Assembly: GCF_900110955.1 (NCBI RefSeq)
Contig: NZ_FOFR01000002.1
Coordinates: 1 to 64,000, forward strand
Reading direction: 5' to 3'
From: Lentzea xinjiangensis
GTDB taxonomy: Bacteria; Actinomycetota; Actinomycetes; Mycobacteriales; Pseudonocardiaceae
Length of the DNA stretch: 64,000 nucleotides
Part shown: positions 44,541 to 52,854 of the stretch, in pieces
Layout of the letters: each line of letters begins with the position of its first letter
How positions within the stretch are numbered: the first letter of the stretch is position 1
Program-made: the position numbers and the translations under genes
Notes under the pieces: model-generated
Databases searched by the model: none
The model's input: the letters and a program-made list of their open reading frames with translations, nothing else
Told to the model about the DNA's origin: nothing

Positions 44541-46127
44541 TCATTTACTCAGCTTCCACTCGACCGACGGCAGACTGACCCGGTCACCACCGATCTCACG
44601 CAGCCGACGCAGGCCCTGGAGCAACGCGAACAGCCCCTCGTTGCTCCAGGTCTCCTGCGAGATCAGCTCGCTCACCAGGTCCCCGTCAAGGCTGGAGTAC
44701 AGCCGCAGGCCAGTGGCTTCCCAGTTGGCCTCGATCTGCCCGCCGAACTTCCGCCAGAACTCCTCGTCCTCGATCACGACCAGGCTGGCAAACTCGTAGT
44801 TCCCGCTGACGAGGTTCAACCCGAAGCCGGTGCACTCCATCCGCAATCGGCCTGGTTCCCCGGCGAGCCACTTCATCGGCGCAGACCAGCGGCCCGGATG
44901 CATCGGCGCGGCCGACCGCACCTCTGCGGAGGTCCCATCGACGTCGAGCCGACCGAACAACTCCTCTTCCAGCTCCCGACGGATCGTCGCTCCCACCGCT
45001 GCCTCACCGCGAAAGTCGGTCAGCGGCTGGTGAAATCCCTTCGGAATCACCGCGAGCCGGCCAGCCGCGTTCAACACGCGACTCGACCGCTCCTGCACCA
45101 ACAGCACGTAGTCAGCCTCGCTGCGGCCTTGATCTTGTGGCCGCGCAATCGCGCACAAAGCCAGCACCCCGCCAGCACAAACCCGCCCCCGCAAGTCGTG
45201 CACAGCCTCCAGGCTCGGCAAGTACTTGTCCCGCAACGGCATTCGCCGTGTGCTGTGTCCCAACGCGACAGCATCCGCCAACTCACGTTCGAGGAGATCC
45301 ACGGTCAGCGCGTACTCGACGAACGGCACGACACTAACCCGCCCCTGGACCCGTCGGTGGCCCAGATCCACGTCGAGCAGTCGATAGAGCGGCAGGTTTG
45401 CGAAACGAACGGCGAGCATGACGGACTCAGCGAGCCGTAGTACCGCTGCCGAGGCTTCCGTCTCACTGAGCAGGCCGTGACGACCCATGTGCTCGGCGAA
45501 CGTCAGTCGGTCGTGGACGCCGTCCAGTGGACATGCGAGATCGAGCCAGTCCTCGCGCGTCACGATGCTGGTGAGGACTTCCGCACACTCAACGTCTGCC
45601 GTGTAAACCCCGCTGTCGCCGTAGTAGCCGACAAGTGCGCGCGCGACGGCTGTTCGGCCAACCCTCGCGCGCCTCACGCCCGTGTCGACGAGACGCCCTA
45701 GATCAAGTTCCGTGAGCCGCCTGCGGACCTTCGATCGACTCGCGCCCGGCTGCCAACCAGCCCGATCGTCCAGCCAGTCGAACGCTGCGGCCAACTCCAG
45801 CGTGTCCCGCTCTGGACCTCGCCTTTCGTCCATCTCGGGCAGCTGCGGCGGAGACAACAGGACATCGATTCCAACGTCGAAGATCCGTTCCAGCAGCCGC
45901 GCCGTCGCTGGCTGAAGGGTCGGCCCGATGGGCTCTCCGGAGGACTTCTGACCAGCGACAAGCCGTTTCAGGTGCCGTAAGCCGATCGAGCCGGGTTCAT
46001 CGTGCTCACGCGCGAACGCCTCGGCAAAGTCCACGAACTCCTGGAAGGTCTGGGGCCGCTCCCGGATCTTCTGTTCCAGGAGCGTCCTGTACGTCCGCAC
46101 GCGCGCCACCTCCCATGTCACCCGCAT
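44541..46127 (-). CDS. HTH/Nudix-like protein (paralogue 2)
   Basis: A 528-residue paralogue of the protein at 42622-44193. Shared blocks include FDWLDDRAGWQPGASRSKVR, RFANLPLYRLLDVDLG, MPLRDKYLPSL, LAVIPKGFHQPLTDFRG, GATIRRELEEELFG, ECTGFGLNLVSGNYEF and LFALLQGLRRLREIGG. The N terminus differs and resembles another HTH arrangement (RTYRTLLEQKIRERPQTFQE). It runs tail-to-tail with the cupin gene with no gap. Two diverged copies on opposite strands suggest paired roles, perhaps regulator and exclusion. Confidence 0.68.
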   Translation of the reverse strand: MRVTWEVARVRTYRTLLEQKIRERPQTFQEFVDFAEAFAREHDEPGSIGLRHLKRLVAGQKSSGEPIGPTLQPATARLLERIFDVGIDVLLSPPQLPEMDERRGPERDTLELAAAFDWLDDRAGWQPGASRSKVRRRLTELDLGRLVDTGVRRARVGRTAVARALVGYYGDSGVYTADVECAEVLTSIVTREDWLDLACPLDGVHDRLTFAEHMGRHGLLSETEASAAVLRLAESVMLAVRFANLPLYRLLDVDLGHRRVQGRVSVVPFVEYALTVDLLERELADAVALGHSTRRMPLRDKYLPSLEAVHDLRGRVCAGGVLALCAIARPQDQGRSEADYVLLVQERSSRVLNAAGRLAVIPKGFHQPLTDFRGEAAVGATIRRELEEELFGRLDVDGTSAEVRSAAPMHPGRWSAPMKWLAGEPGRLRMECTGFGLNLVSGNYEFASLVVIEDEEFWRKFGGQIEANWEATGLRLYSSLDGDLVSELISQETWSNEGLFALLQGLRRLREIGGDRVSLPSVEWKLSK

Positions 46128-46326
46128 GTCACCGCCAGGTCGTTCCAATGATTCAGCGCTGACAGAAACCTGATTTTAGTCACAACTGGGATCACTTCAG
46201 AGCGACCGGCAAGCGCCTAAACGCACGTCGGCCACTCGGAACTCCAGCGGAGAGCACCTGAACGTGCCTGCACCGGAGGGCCCCAGCCGTGGCGAGACAT
46301 GGAGCCGACTCAACGAAAGCAACGCC

Positions 46327-47148
46327 ATGGACTGGACGTCATCTACCCCATACAGCCGCGACCTCGGCGACGAGTTGCGGCACCTCCGCCAGTCCTGCAC
46401 CGACCACACAGGTGCCGGACTGGCGGAGGTGCTTGGCTGGGACCCGAGCAAAATCTCGACCATCGAACAGGGCAAGGTGCGCGCAACCGAGAGCGACTTG
46501 GTTCAGTACCTCACGGCCTGCGGCCAAAACTTGGGCTTCATCTCCGAGTTCATCAGCCGGTACCGCCGCGCGTTCGACGTGTGCTTCGCACAGAGCGCGG
46601 ATCAAACGCGGACGCTCCTGCTCGCCGAGCGCATGGCCAGCAGCATCACCGTCTACAGCCCAACGAACGTCCCCGACCTACTCCAGACCGCGAGCTACGC
46701 CGAACAGTCCTTGTTGTCGTCCGGGGCCTCGCCAGACGAGATTCAATCGACGGTCGACAGCATCCTGGAACGTCAGAAGACCCTCTACGCCCACAACGCA
46801 CCGCTTCCGACCTTCTACCTGACCGAAAAGGCTCTCGATCCACGGACTCACGACCGCAACGTCTTGAGGGGCCAGGTAACCCACCTCCTCCGCATGGCGC
46901 GCGTTGTCCGCCTGATACCGACTGGCGGCAAGTTCCCTCTGGTTGATGACTGCACACTGATTGAGTACGGCAACATGCCCACTGTCGTGTTCACTGGTAC
47001 CCACGTCGCGAAGATCTTCGTCCAGGAAAAGCCGGCAGTCGCTCGATGCAGGTCCTTGTTCCAGAAACTGGACAGAACGTCTGTGTCTCCAGAACAATCG
47101 ATCGCCTTGCTGATCGACTTGCACGACACCCTTGGAAGCGGCCAATGA
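46327..47148 (+). CDS. XRE regulator with DUF5753-like ligand domain (first)
   Basis: A 273-residue protein of the common actinomycete family with an N-terminal XRE HTH (LGDELRHLRQSCTDHTGAGL, DPSKISTIEQGKVRA) and a C-terminal DUF5753-type region (YSPTNVPDLLQTASYAEQSL). In Streptomyces these are often paired with a DUF397 protein, but none is present here. The ATG at 46327 starts just before the HTH; the frame is open 21 codons further. It is coupled to the next regulator by a 4-nt overlap. Confidence 0.8.
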   Translation: MDWTSSTPYSRDLGDELRHLRQSCTDHTGAGLAEVLGWDPSKISTIEQGKVRATESDLVQYLTACGQNLGFISEFISRYRRAFDVCFAQSADQTRTLLLAERMASSITVYSPTNVPDLLQTASYAEQSLLSSGASPDEIQSTVDSILERQKTLYAHNAPLPTFYLTEKALDPRTHDRNVLRGQVTHLLRMARVVRLIPTGGKFPLVDDCTLIEYGNMPTVVFTGTHVAKIFVQEKPAVARCRSLFQKLDRTSVSPEQSIALLIDLHDTLGSGQ

Positions 47149-48080
47149 CCGACCGACCAGAAAGGCGGCCACGGTCTTCCAAAAAGGGGCCGTACGACGG
47201 ATTCAAGTCAAACCTCCAGCACCGTGCGGTGTCACGAGCCCTGGCCGCATGGCGGGAAGAAAGCGGCTTGAGCCTCAAGGAGGCCAGCGACGCGGCAAAA
47301 TGGTCGTCCGCGAAGACATCGATGATGCAGAACGCGGCGGTCGTAATCTCCGAGTACGACGTCGCTACTCTGGCAATTATCTACGGCGTTGCAGACGAGC
47401 GGCGTGCTTCCGTGTTTCACGGGGCACAACGCGCGCGTAACCCGCAAGCGTTCGACCGACTCCCTGGCGCTCCGCCCTGCGTCGGATGGGATTACGGACA
47501 GCTTGCAGCCGAAGCCAGCACCCTTCGCATTGTTGCGATCGATGCGCTACCGCACGTCGTTCGCACACCCGATTACGCGAGCGCGCTACGCGGCTATCAA
47601 GCAGACACAGCAAGCATGCGGCTACACCACAATTACGGTGACGAAAGTCGCCGCCACATAGAACACAACTTGCACCAAGAAGCGTCACTTACTCTACATA
47701 TCATTGCGAGTCACGCACTTCTAAGGCGCAAAGTTGGCAGCACGCCTGTTACGACTGACCAGTTGATGACAATCATTCAACTGACATCACTCCCGAATGT
47801 TCTGTTCCAGGTCGTCCCCGACTCCGCAGGCGAGCTAGCGACAGTGGCCAACTCGTTCAGCATCATGGGCTTCCGGGAGGACAGGTTTGATGACGTCGTA
47901 TACGTCGAGAACCATCACGGTGCAACATGGCTCGAAGCCGAGGACACACGTGAGCCATATGTTCAAACGTTCACAAACCTGAGCAACGGCGCTCTTCCGG
48001 ACACCGACTCCACTGAGTTAGCCGCAGAAGCTTTGCAGGCGTTGATATCGGATAGCACAGACATGCTTCACGAAGAGTGA
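47145..48080 (+). CDS. XRE regulator with DUF5753-like ligand domain (second)
   Basis: A 311-residue protein of the same type as its predecessor. The HTH is around residues 30-75 (ALAAWREESGLSLKEASDAA, WSSAKTSMMQNA). The C-terminal ligand-like region has IDALPHVVRTPDYASALRGY, VTTDQLMTIIQLTSLPNVLF and VYVENHHGATWLE. The ATG at 47145 overlaps the upstream stop (ATGA). The HTH differs strongly from the first copy, so the pair may recognise different sites. The following 270 bp hold no gene. Confidence 0.8.
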   Translation: MTDRPERRPRSSKKGPYDGFKSNLQHRAVSRALAAWREESGLSLKEASDAAKWSSAKTSMMQNAAVVISEYDVATLAIIYGVADERRASVFHGAQRARNPQAFDRLPGAPPCVGWDYGQLAAEASTLRIVAIDALPHVVRTPDYASALRGYQADTASMRLHHNYGDESRRHIEHNLHQEASLTLHIIASHALLRRKVGSTPVTTDQLMTIIQLTSLPNVLFQVVPDSAGELATVANSFSIMGFREDRFDDVVYVENHHGATWLEAEDTREPYVQTFTNLSNGALPDTDSTELAAEALQALISDSTDMLHEE

Positions 48081-48305
48081 AGATGGCATAGCGTTCCCCA
48101 AATCGATGCAACCCGATCATCACTCAGGGTCGTCCAACGGCCAAATTCGATGCGGTGTCCCGCGACGTAGCTCCACCATGACTCCTCGCCCGAAGCGCCA
48201 CCAGCGTACCCGCGGGCCCATCACTGGTGCCCTCGAAGCTGACGACACCAGGCGACCTAACGAAGTGGGTTCACTCGTCGATAGAAGAAGGTAGGTAAGG
48301 TACAG

Positions 48306-48329
48306 CGCTGGGCGCCGAAGCGCCCAGCG
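48306..48329 (+). other. Stable hairpin before the kinase gene
   Basis: A perfect 10-bp stem (CGCTGGGCGC / GCGCCCAGCG) closed by a CGAA tetraloop ends 4 nt before the ribosome site AAGGAGG (48334-48340). It could be a terminator for upstream transcription or a 5'-UTR stabiliser. The rest of 48081-48349 is featureless to me. Confidence 0.5.
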
Positions 48330-48349
48330 ACACAAGGAGGCCGACAGGC

Positions 48350-49561
48350 GTGGCTGATCCCGTCGAGCTGATGCTCGGTGATCTCACGGACAAGTACGCG
48401 CAGGAACCTGTGTCAGACGCCTTCATTCGATTGTATACGGACGACCAGCGCTTCGGACGCACGTTTGCGAGCTTGCACGAGCGACTGAACGACCATTTTG
48501 CCGCTATCAACGATCGGGCCAGATCGACTCGTCATTACTGGGCTGATAGCAGCCGGGAATTCATATCATTGATCGACGAGCTCGCCGAAACCGTCGGAAC
48601 GCTACGCCGAGCTGGCTTTGAAGTTGCATTCCGCGAGGAATACAACGCAGCCGTAAAGCAGTGCAAGCCATGGCTCTCAACGAGCGGTGGGAGCACAGTA
48701 CCCGAGAACTTTGAACCCATCGAGGTTGTCAGGTATGAACCGGTCTTCACTCGGCCCGAGACGGCAGTGAAACTCAAGAAGCAGATCACTTCAGTGCAGC
48801 TTCAGATGGTAGGCCAAGGCTCGTACGCGAACGTATACTCTTTTGTCGACCCCGACTACGGCATTAAAGTTGCGGTCAAGCGCGCAAAGAAGGACCTCAA
48901 CGAACGCGACTTGTACCGATTCAAACAAGAGTTCGACATCATGAAAAGACTTAGCTTTCCCTATGTTGTCGAGGTCTACCGCTACGACGATGAACGCAAC
49001 GAGTACAAAATGGAGTTCTGCGACGAGACACTTCGAAACTATATTCGAAAGCGCAACAGCTCGCTAGGATTTGCGACTCGCAAGCGAGTTGCTCTCCAGT
49101 TTCTCTACGGAATCGGCTATATTCACACTCAAGACTTGTTGCATCGCGATATCAGCCTTCAGAACGTCCTGCTGAAGGTTTATGAAAGCAAGGCGGTCCT
49201 AGTCAAACTCTCCGACTTCGGCCTAGCAAAGGACCGCGCCTCGGAATTCACTCACACAAAGACTGAGATGCGAGGCACAATACGCGACCCCACGCTGTCC
49301 AGCTTCAAAGACTACGATATTCCCAACGAGATATACTCGGTCGGTTGGGTTTTGTCCTACATCTTCACAGGCAAAGAGTCGCTTCCGCGGCCCAACAGCG
49401 ACGCCGTTACCAAAATTGTTCGAAAGTGCACCGACAGCGACATCGAGCAAAGATATTCAAGCATTCGAGAGATCATCGCTGACATCGATCGGCTTGAATC
49501 CTTCCCAGGTGAATATCGAGCCGAGCCAGAGAACGCACCTTCCCCACAAAGGCAACGATAG
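48350..49561 (+). CDS. Serine/threonine protein kinase with novel N-terminal domain
   Basis: A 403-residue kinase. Residues 1-145 are a soluble helical domain I do not recognise. The kinase core has the glycine loop GQGSYANV (155-162), Lys177 (VAVKRAK), catalytic loop HRDISLQNV (265-273), DFG (289-291) and the activation region GTIRDPTL. There is no transmembrane segment or PASTA repeat, unlike PknB-type housekeeping kinases. The GTG at 48350 has AAGGAGG 9 nt upstream. The base composition is visibly AT-richer than the chromosome. In this setting it may be a defence or abortive-infection kinase. Confidence 0.85.
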   Translation: MADPVELMLGDLTDKYAQEPVSDAFIRLYTDDQRFGRTFASLHERLNDHFAAINDRARSTRHYWADSSREFISLIDELAETVGTLRRAGFEVAFREEYNAAVKQCKPWLSTSGGSTVPENFEPIEVVRYEPVFTRPETAVKLKKQITSVQLQMVGQGSYANVYSFVDPDYGIKVAVKRAKKDLNERDLYRFKQEFDIMKRLSFPYVVEVYRYDDERNEYKMEFCDETLRNYIRKRNSSLGFATRKRVALQFLYGIGYIHTQDLLHRDISLQNVLLKVYESKAVLVKLSDFGLAKDRASEFTHTKTEMRGTIRDPTLSSFKDYDIPNEIYSVGWVLSYIFTGKESLPRPNSDAVTKIVRKCTDSDIEQRYSSIREIIADIDRLESFPGEYRAEPENAPSPQRQR

Positions 49562-49749
49562 AGGCAGAGAGCAAATCGAGCGAGCGGTCTTCATAATAGG
49601 TAAGAAATACCACGATTCTCAGTCAGGATGTATTTTTGGCGCTGGCGAAGCCACACCGGCATTGATAGCCTGCTCGCCACATGACTGCTCTAAGACGACG
49701 TACCGTCATGTCTGCTCGTCAGCCAAGTATCGCTCGCGTGCTCCTGGTA

Positions 49750-51114
49750 CTAATACAGCGATCCAACATCCTTCTCAAGCTCTGAAACCGCCTCCCCTAC
49801 CAAATCCTCAAATTTCGCGATCACGCCTTCATCGGTCATACTGCCGATCACCGAGAAGCCGAAAAGATCGATCAAGATTGTTCGCTTCACCTCAATATTC
49901 ATTGTGTCGAAATTCGGAATGTATTTAGACGGCATCGGCCCAGGCTTGTTGATAGCCCAGTAGGCCCGCATGAAGCTTTTAAGTTCTATCCTTGCAGGCA
50001 CATTGAACCGCCTGACAAAGCTTGCCACAGTGCTATCGAGCTTCTTCAGCAGAGTGTAATCGTTCATCTGCCGGAAATAGTGCAGCCAGCCGCGGGCCAT
50101 GCCCTTATAGATGCAGCCGGTGATTGTGAGGTTGACGTACCACTCACACCTTGCCGGCACCGTCCCCTCGGGGTCATCCGTATTGCGATCTTTCTTATAT
50201 CGAGTGAACTTGCGCACCAATGAAGCCTCGACATTATGGATACTACTTGGGCGAACTGAAACTAGTCGGCCATCAAAGATGTAGCCAAGATAGTCGAACC
50301 CCTTAGATATGCGTCCGAAAGACGATTTTCCGCCCACGACATGCGGATCGTGCACCTCTAGTCCGTGGGTCGCAAAAAGCGAGATTGCCGCTTCGCAAAT
50401 TTCGTCAACTTCAGCTCGATTACACAGAATCAGCACATCGTCAACGAACCTGAAGTACGCGCAGTCGACACGCTGAACCATCGCAGCGTCTATAGGCGCC
50501 GTAATAAGTTCCGCGAGCGCATTCGAAATGGCAAGTCCTTGCGGCACACCTGAGCGGCTTAGAGGGCGCTTCTTAACACCATCCGGAACCGTAGGAGTGC
50601 TGACAGCTCCGAGAATTAGGTCTATAACATCCTTTTTCTTTATTCGAGCGCTCAGCGCCTGGCGAATCCTCGGATGGCTAATAGATGGATAGAAATCCTG
50701 CACATCTAGGCGCACGTAGGAGTCAAAACGCGCTAAGGAAACCTCTCTGCAAACCTCCGATACGCGCTTCTGCGGGATCACGCCGCGAGCAGCAGGGAAC
50801 ACCTGGCCAATAAACTCCGCCAGCACGCGGAGGACTATGCGATCCCTGGCCGTTGGAACAGATATAACTCGCGGATACTTGTTTTGCCCGCGCAGCACCA
50901 ACTTCTCACGATACTGCGTAAATACATAACTCCCGGACCGCAGCTTTCTTGCGGCGACCCTACAAATCTTCCTGATATCAGCTTGGATCATGCGGGGACT
51001 AATTCCGTCTCGCCCACGCGCGTTCCCTGTTGAGACGTGGCGTTCGAAAGCATCCATCAAAGAACGGACTGTAATTGCACTTCGAAATAGCTTTGCCGGA
51101 GGCTTAGATTCCAT
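49750..51114 (-). CDS. Reverse transcriptase, probable phage-defence (DRT) type
   Basis: A 454-residue single-domain reverse transcriptase. Motif A is RLDVQDFYPSI (135-145), motif RT4 is GVPQGLAISN (189-198), and the catalytic FVDD (223-226) replaces the common YADD. Then come KSSFGRISKGFDYLGYIF and a helical thumb. It lacks the maturase and endonuclease domains of group II intron proteins. The ATG at 51114 lies inside the end of the SLATT gene (11-bp overlap). Reverse transcriptases paired with SLATT membrane effectors are described as defence modules. Confidence 0.87.
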   Translation of the reverse strand: MESKPPAKLFRSAITVRSLMDAFERHVSTGNARGRDGISPRMIQADIRKICRVAARKLRSGSYVFTQYREKLVLRGQNKYPRVISVPTARDRIVLRVLAEFIGQVFPAARGVIPQKRVSEVCREVSLARFDSYVRLDVQDFYPSISHPRIRQALSARIKKKDVIDLILGAVSTPTVPDGVKKRPLSRSGVPQGLAISNALAELITAPIDAAMVQRVDCAYFRFVDDVLILCNRAEVDEICEAAISLFATHGLEVHDPHVVGGKSSFGRISKGFDYLGYIFDGRLVSVRPSSIHNVEASLVRKFTRYKKDRNTDDPEGTVPARCEWYVNLTITGCIYKGMARGWLHYFRQMNDYTLLKKLDSTVASFVRRFNVPARIELKSFMRAYWAINKPGPMPSKYIPNFDTMNIEVKRTILIDLFGFSVIGSMTDEGVIAKFEDLVGEAVSELEKDVGSLY

Positions 51115-51817
51115 TGATAAACCACCTAGCGAATGGAATCAGTAACCCGACGGGAACGATAAGCGTGACATACGGACTCAAGCTGATCAGCGTGTCGCGG
51201 ATGAGCGACTTCCGACGTCGCGAGTCCTCATCATCTTTTTTGGCATCACGCTCTTTGTCAACAGCACGATCTTTGCCAACAGCACGATAGTAGTCAGCAT
51301 CCGTGTGGTTTTCAGACGATTCGACCGCGATATCGTATTCCTTTTGAATCTTCAGGTAACGCTGGTACGCATCCTCCGAATCAAAGTTCAGGAAATTCTC
51401 CGCAGCAAGCGAAATTTGCTGTATCCTTTTGTAGCTGCCCTCCATTGCCTTCGCTCTCGGGCCATAGTTCGCCCCAGATACGACAAGAGATGCAACCAGA
51501 GAAAGAATCGCAAGAACAACCATAAGAGCATCGCCGCCACTGCCATACATGTCCTTCTTAACAAGAAGACCGACCGAGGCAATCGTCGTGGAAGTGGCTA
51601 GCGCGATGAGTGACGCGTTCCATGAGTTGTTACGACGACTAAGTCGTTCGTGAGCTTTAACCCGAGATCTGAAGGTCTTGTACGCCCGACCCTCAAGGCG
51701 TCCTACCATCTGCTTAACTTGCTCTCTTACAGACGGTTCGGCCACCGGTCCATTACGACCTTCCTGCAAATCAGTCACCACCCGTAATAACGAGCCTCGC
51801 CCGAAGGCGAACGACAT
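51104..51817 (-). CDS. SLATT-like two-TM effector
   Basis: A 237-residue protein with an N-terminal helical domain, two adjacent membrane helices (about 71-88 and 97-116: ALMVVLAILSLVASLVVSGA), then a charged helical part and a third hydrophobic segment near the end (SLSPYVTLIVPVGLLIPFAR). This is the SLATT layout, the 2TM effector predicted to form pores or disrupt membranes upon nucleotide or RT-derived signals. It is first in a two-gene operon with the reverse transcriptase. There is no clear ribosome site before 51817. Confidence 0.72.
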   Translation of the reverse strand: MSFAFGRGSLLRVVTDLQEGRNGPVAEPSVREQVKQMVGRLEGRAYKTFRSRVKAHERLSRRNNSWNASLIALATSTTIASVGLLVKKDMYGSGGDALMVVLAILSLVASLVVSGANYGPRAKAMEGSYKRIQQISLAAENFLNFDSEDAYQRYLKIQKEYDIAVESSENHTDADYYRAVGKDRAVDKERDAKKDDEDSRRRKSLIRDTLISLSPYVTLIVPVGLLIPFARWFINGI

Positions 51818-52386
51818 ACGTCGCTACTTATCAGTGTTGCCCAAGGCATGTGCTTGAGCGAGGGTGGCCGAACCGCCCCGAGAGGCTACCACGACGAACA
51901 CCCTCTCACAGGAACTTCGAGCCCTTTAGCGACATGCAGGCCCTTCTTCACGACCAACATCGCGATCACCATGCCCAGCCAGCTGTATCTCCCAACTTCC
52001 CTGTTGGCGTTGCGGTGGTGACCCTTCATCGCACTTTATTGATGCTGTGTTACTCCCTGGCGGTGTTCTAGTCACACGAAGCCCGTAGCTCGCAGGACAT
52101 CAGGAGGCCTGAGTGCGCGTCGGCCACCTCGACGGAACGAGGACACCCGTGCACGTGAGTCGAACGAGCTAGACGACCAGCGCGCCGCGTCACACGTGAA
52201 CTCGGTCTTCGCGTTGGACTGGTATTGGACTGCCACGGCAGACACACGCGGAGATGGCCCGCATGGTGCACACCAGTCGGCCGGCTAACTCAACTGTTGC
52301 CAACGCAGCAACAGAGCAGACACGATGCGACAGGCGAGCCGGTCGCGCCGCGTCCCGGTCCTTCGAATTCGCCCTAACAGGGCAGT

Positions 52387-52459
52387 ACAGGACGTGAGAT
52401 CTGCGTGTGCGGGACGGCTTCCGCACCTCCGTCCCACCTAGGTAGATCTCACGTCCTGT
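52387..52459. other. Long structured inverted repeat upstream of the SLATT-RT operon
   Basis: A perfect 16-bp inverted repeat (ACAGGACGTGAGATCT and its complement) encloses a 41-nt spacer with a second 7-bp stem (GGGACGG / CCGTCCC). It lies in a 760-bp stretch (51818-52580) in which I find no convincing gene. It could be the structured part of a non-coding RNA, a terminator, or a recombinase/replication site. Confidence 0.6.
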
Positions 52460-52580
52460 GCAGGTCAGACCCTGTTCATCGCCTGTCCTGCTACCCCGTC
52501 CCGGCTACCCTCGGTTGCGGGAAGACTGGGACAGGCCGACCAGCATGTTAGATCCCAGCTCAAGTCGTAGGGATAGAGAG

Positions 52581-52603
52581 CAAGTCGCTCCTCGGACACG
52601 AGC
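52581..52603 (+). repeat. attR / second tRNA-Leu 3'-end copy
   Basis: Matches the attL segment at 20 of 23 positions, with the core CCTCGGACAC exact. On the minus strand it encodes ARVRGAT, the counterpart of the active recombinase's AGVRGGT end, but the stop codon has become TGC. Confidence 0.6.
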
Positions 52604-52611
52604 ACTATTCA

Positions 52612-52654
52612 CCCCCACGGGGTTGATGGAGACATCAGCTTCGTGGGGGTTTTT
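52612..52654 (+). terminator. Intrinsic terminator inside the recombinase remnant
   Basis: An 8-bp stem CCCCCACG / CGTGGGGG with an inner GATG/CATC pairing is followed by five T residues. It begins 9 nt after the att copy, the same relative place as the hairpin at 36422-36460 after tRNA-Leu. Confidence 0.75.
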
Positions 52655-52854
52655 GCGCTTGTACGTGACTTGCAGGTCTATCGCCTCGTACAACTGCTCC
52701 AGCCTCGTCGGAAAATGACCTCCAATGCCGATCTTGAGCCGATCCCCGCGCGGATCCTGGCGGACACCCACCTCGACCGGCGCCAAGACGTTCTCCACGA
52801 CTTGCTCGTAACGCAATCGTCTCCACCTGCGCCTCCCTGATCGCTTCGACCAAG

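Larger units (their letters stand above)
36388..52603. mobile_element. Integrated tRNA-Leu element with serine recombinase and FtsK translocase
   Basis: About 16.2 kb between the tRNA-Leu 3' end (36388-36410) and an imperfect copy (52581-52603, 20 of 23 matching). One leftward operon encodes excisionase-like, WhiB, two membrane proteins, FtsK-type translocase, a 54-residue protein and the recombinase. The cargo is regulators, HTH/Nudix-like proteins, a kinase and a reverse transcriptase-SLATT pair. It resembles an actinomycete integrative and conjugative element (AICE) in having a single FtsK-type DNA pump, but I see no replication initiator. Base composition drops clearly at 48.3-51.8 kb. 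Confidence 0.75.
52581..52850 (-). pseudogene. Remnant of a second serine recombinase (C-terminal end)
   Basis: The minus strand encodes RLEQLYEAIDLQVTYKRKN, then INPVGVNSARVRGAT. This lines up with LQRLYEALGVEIVYNATG...IRPVGRDKAGVRGGT at the end of the active recombinase. Only the C-terminal part survives: no catalytic domain is found upstream and the stop codon is lost. Orientation equals that of the active gene, as expected if an older element in the same tRNA site was pushed outward by the newer insertion. Confidence 0.68.

Noticed and set aside
49750..51114. Retron or group II intron reverse transcriptase
   Set aside because: No maturase or endonuclease domain follows, no intron RNA ends are seen, and the partner gene is a SLATT-like membrane protein; a retron RNA cannot be fully excluded.
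52561..52603. A second complete tRNA-Leu at the right end of the element
   Set aside because: Only about 23 nt resemble the tRNA 3' end; no D-arm, anticodon arm or T-arm can be folded upstream.
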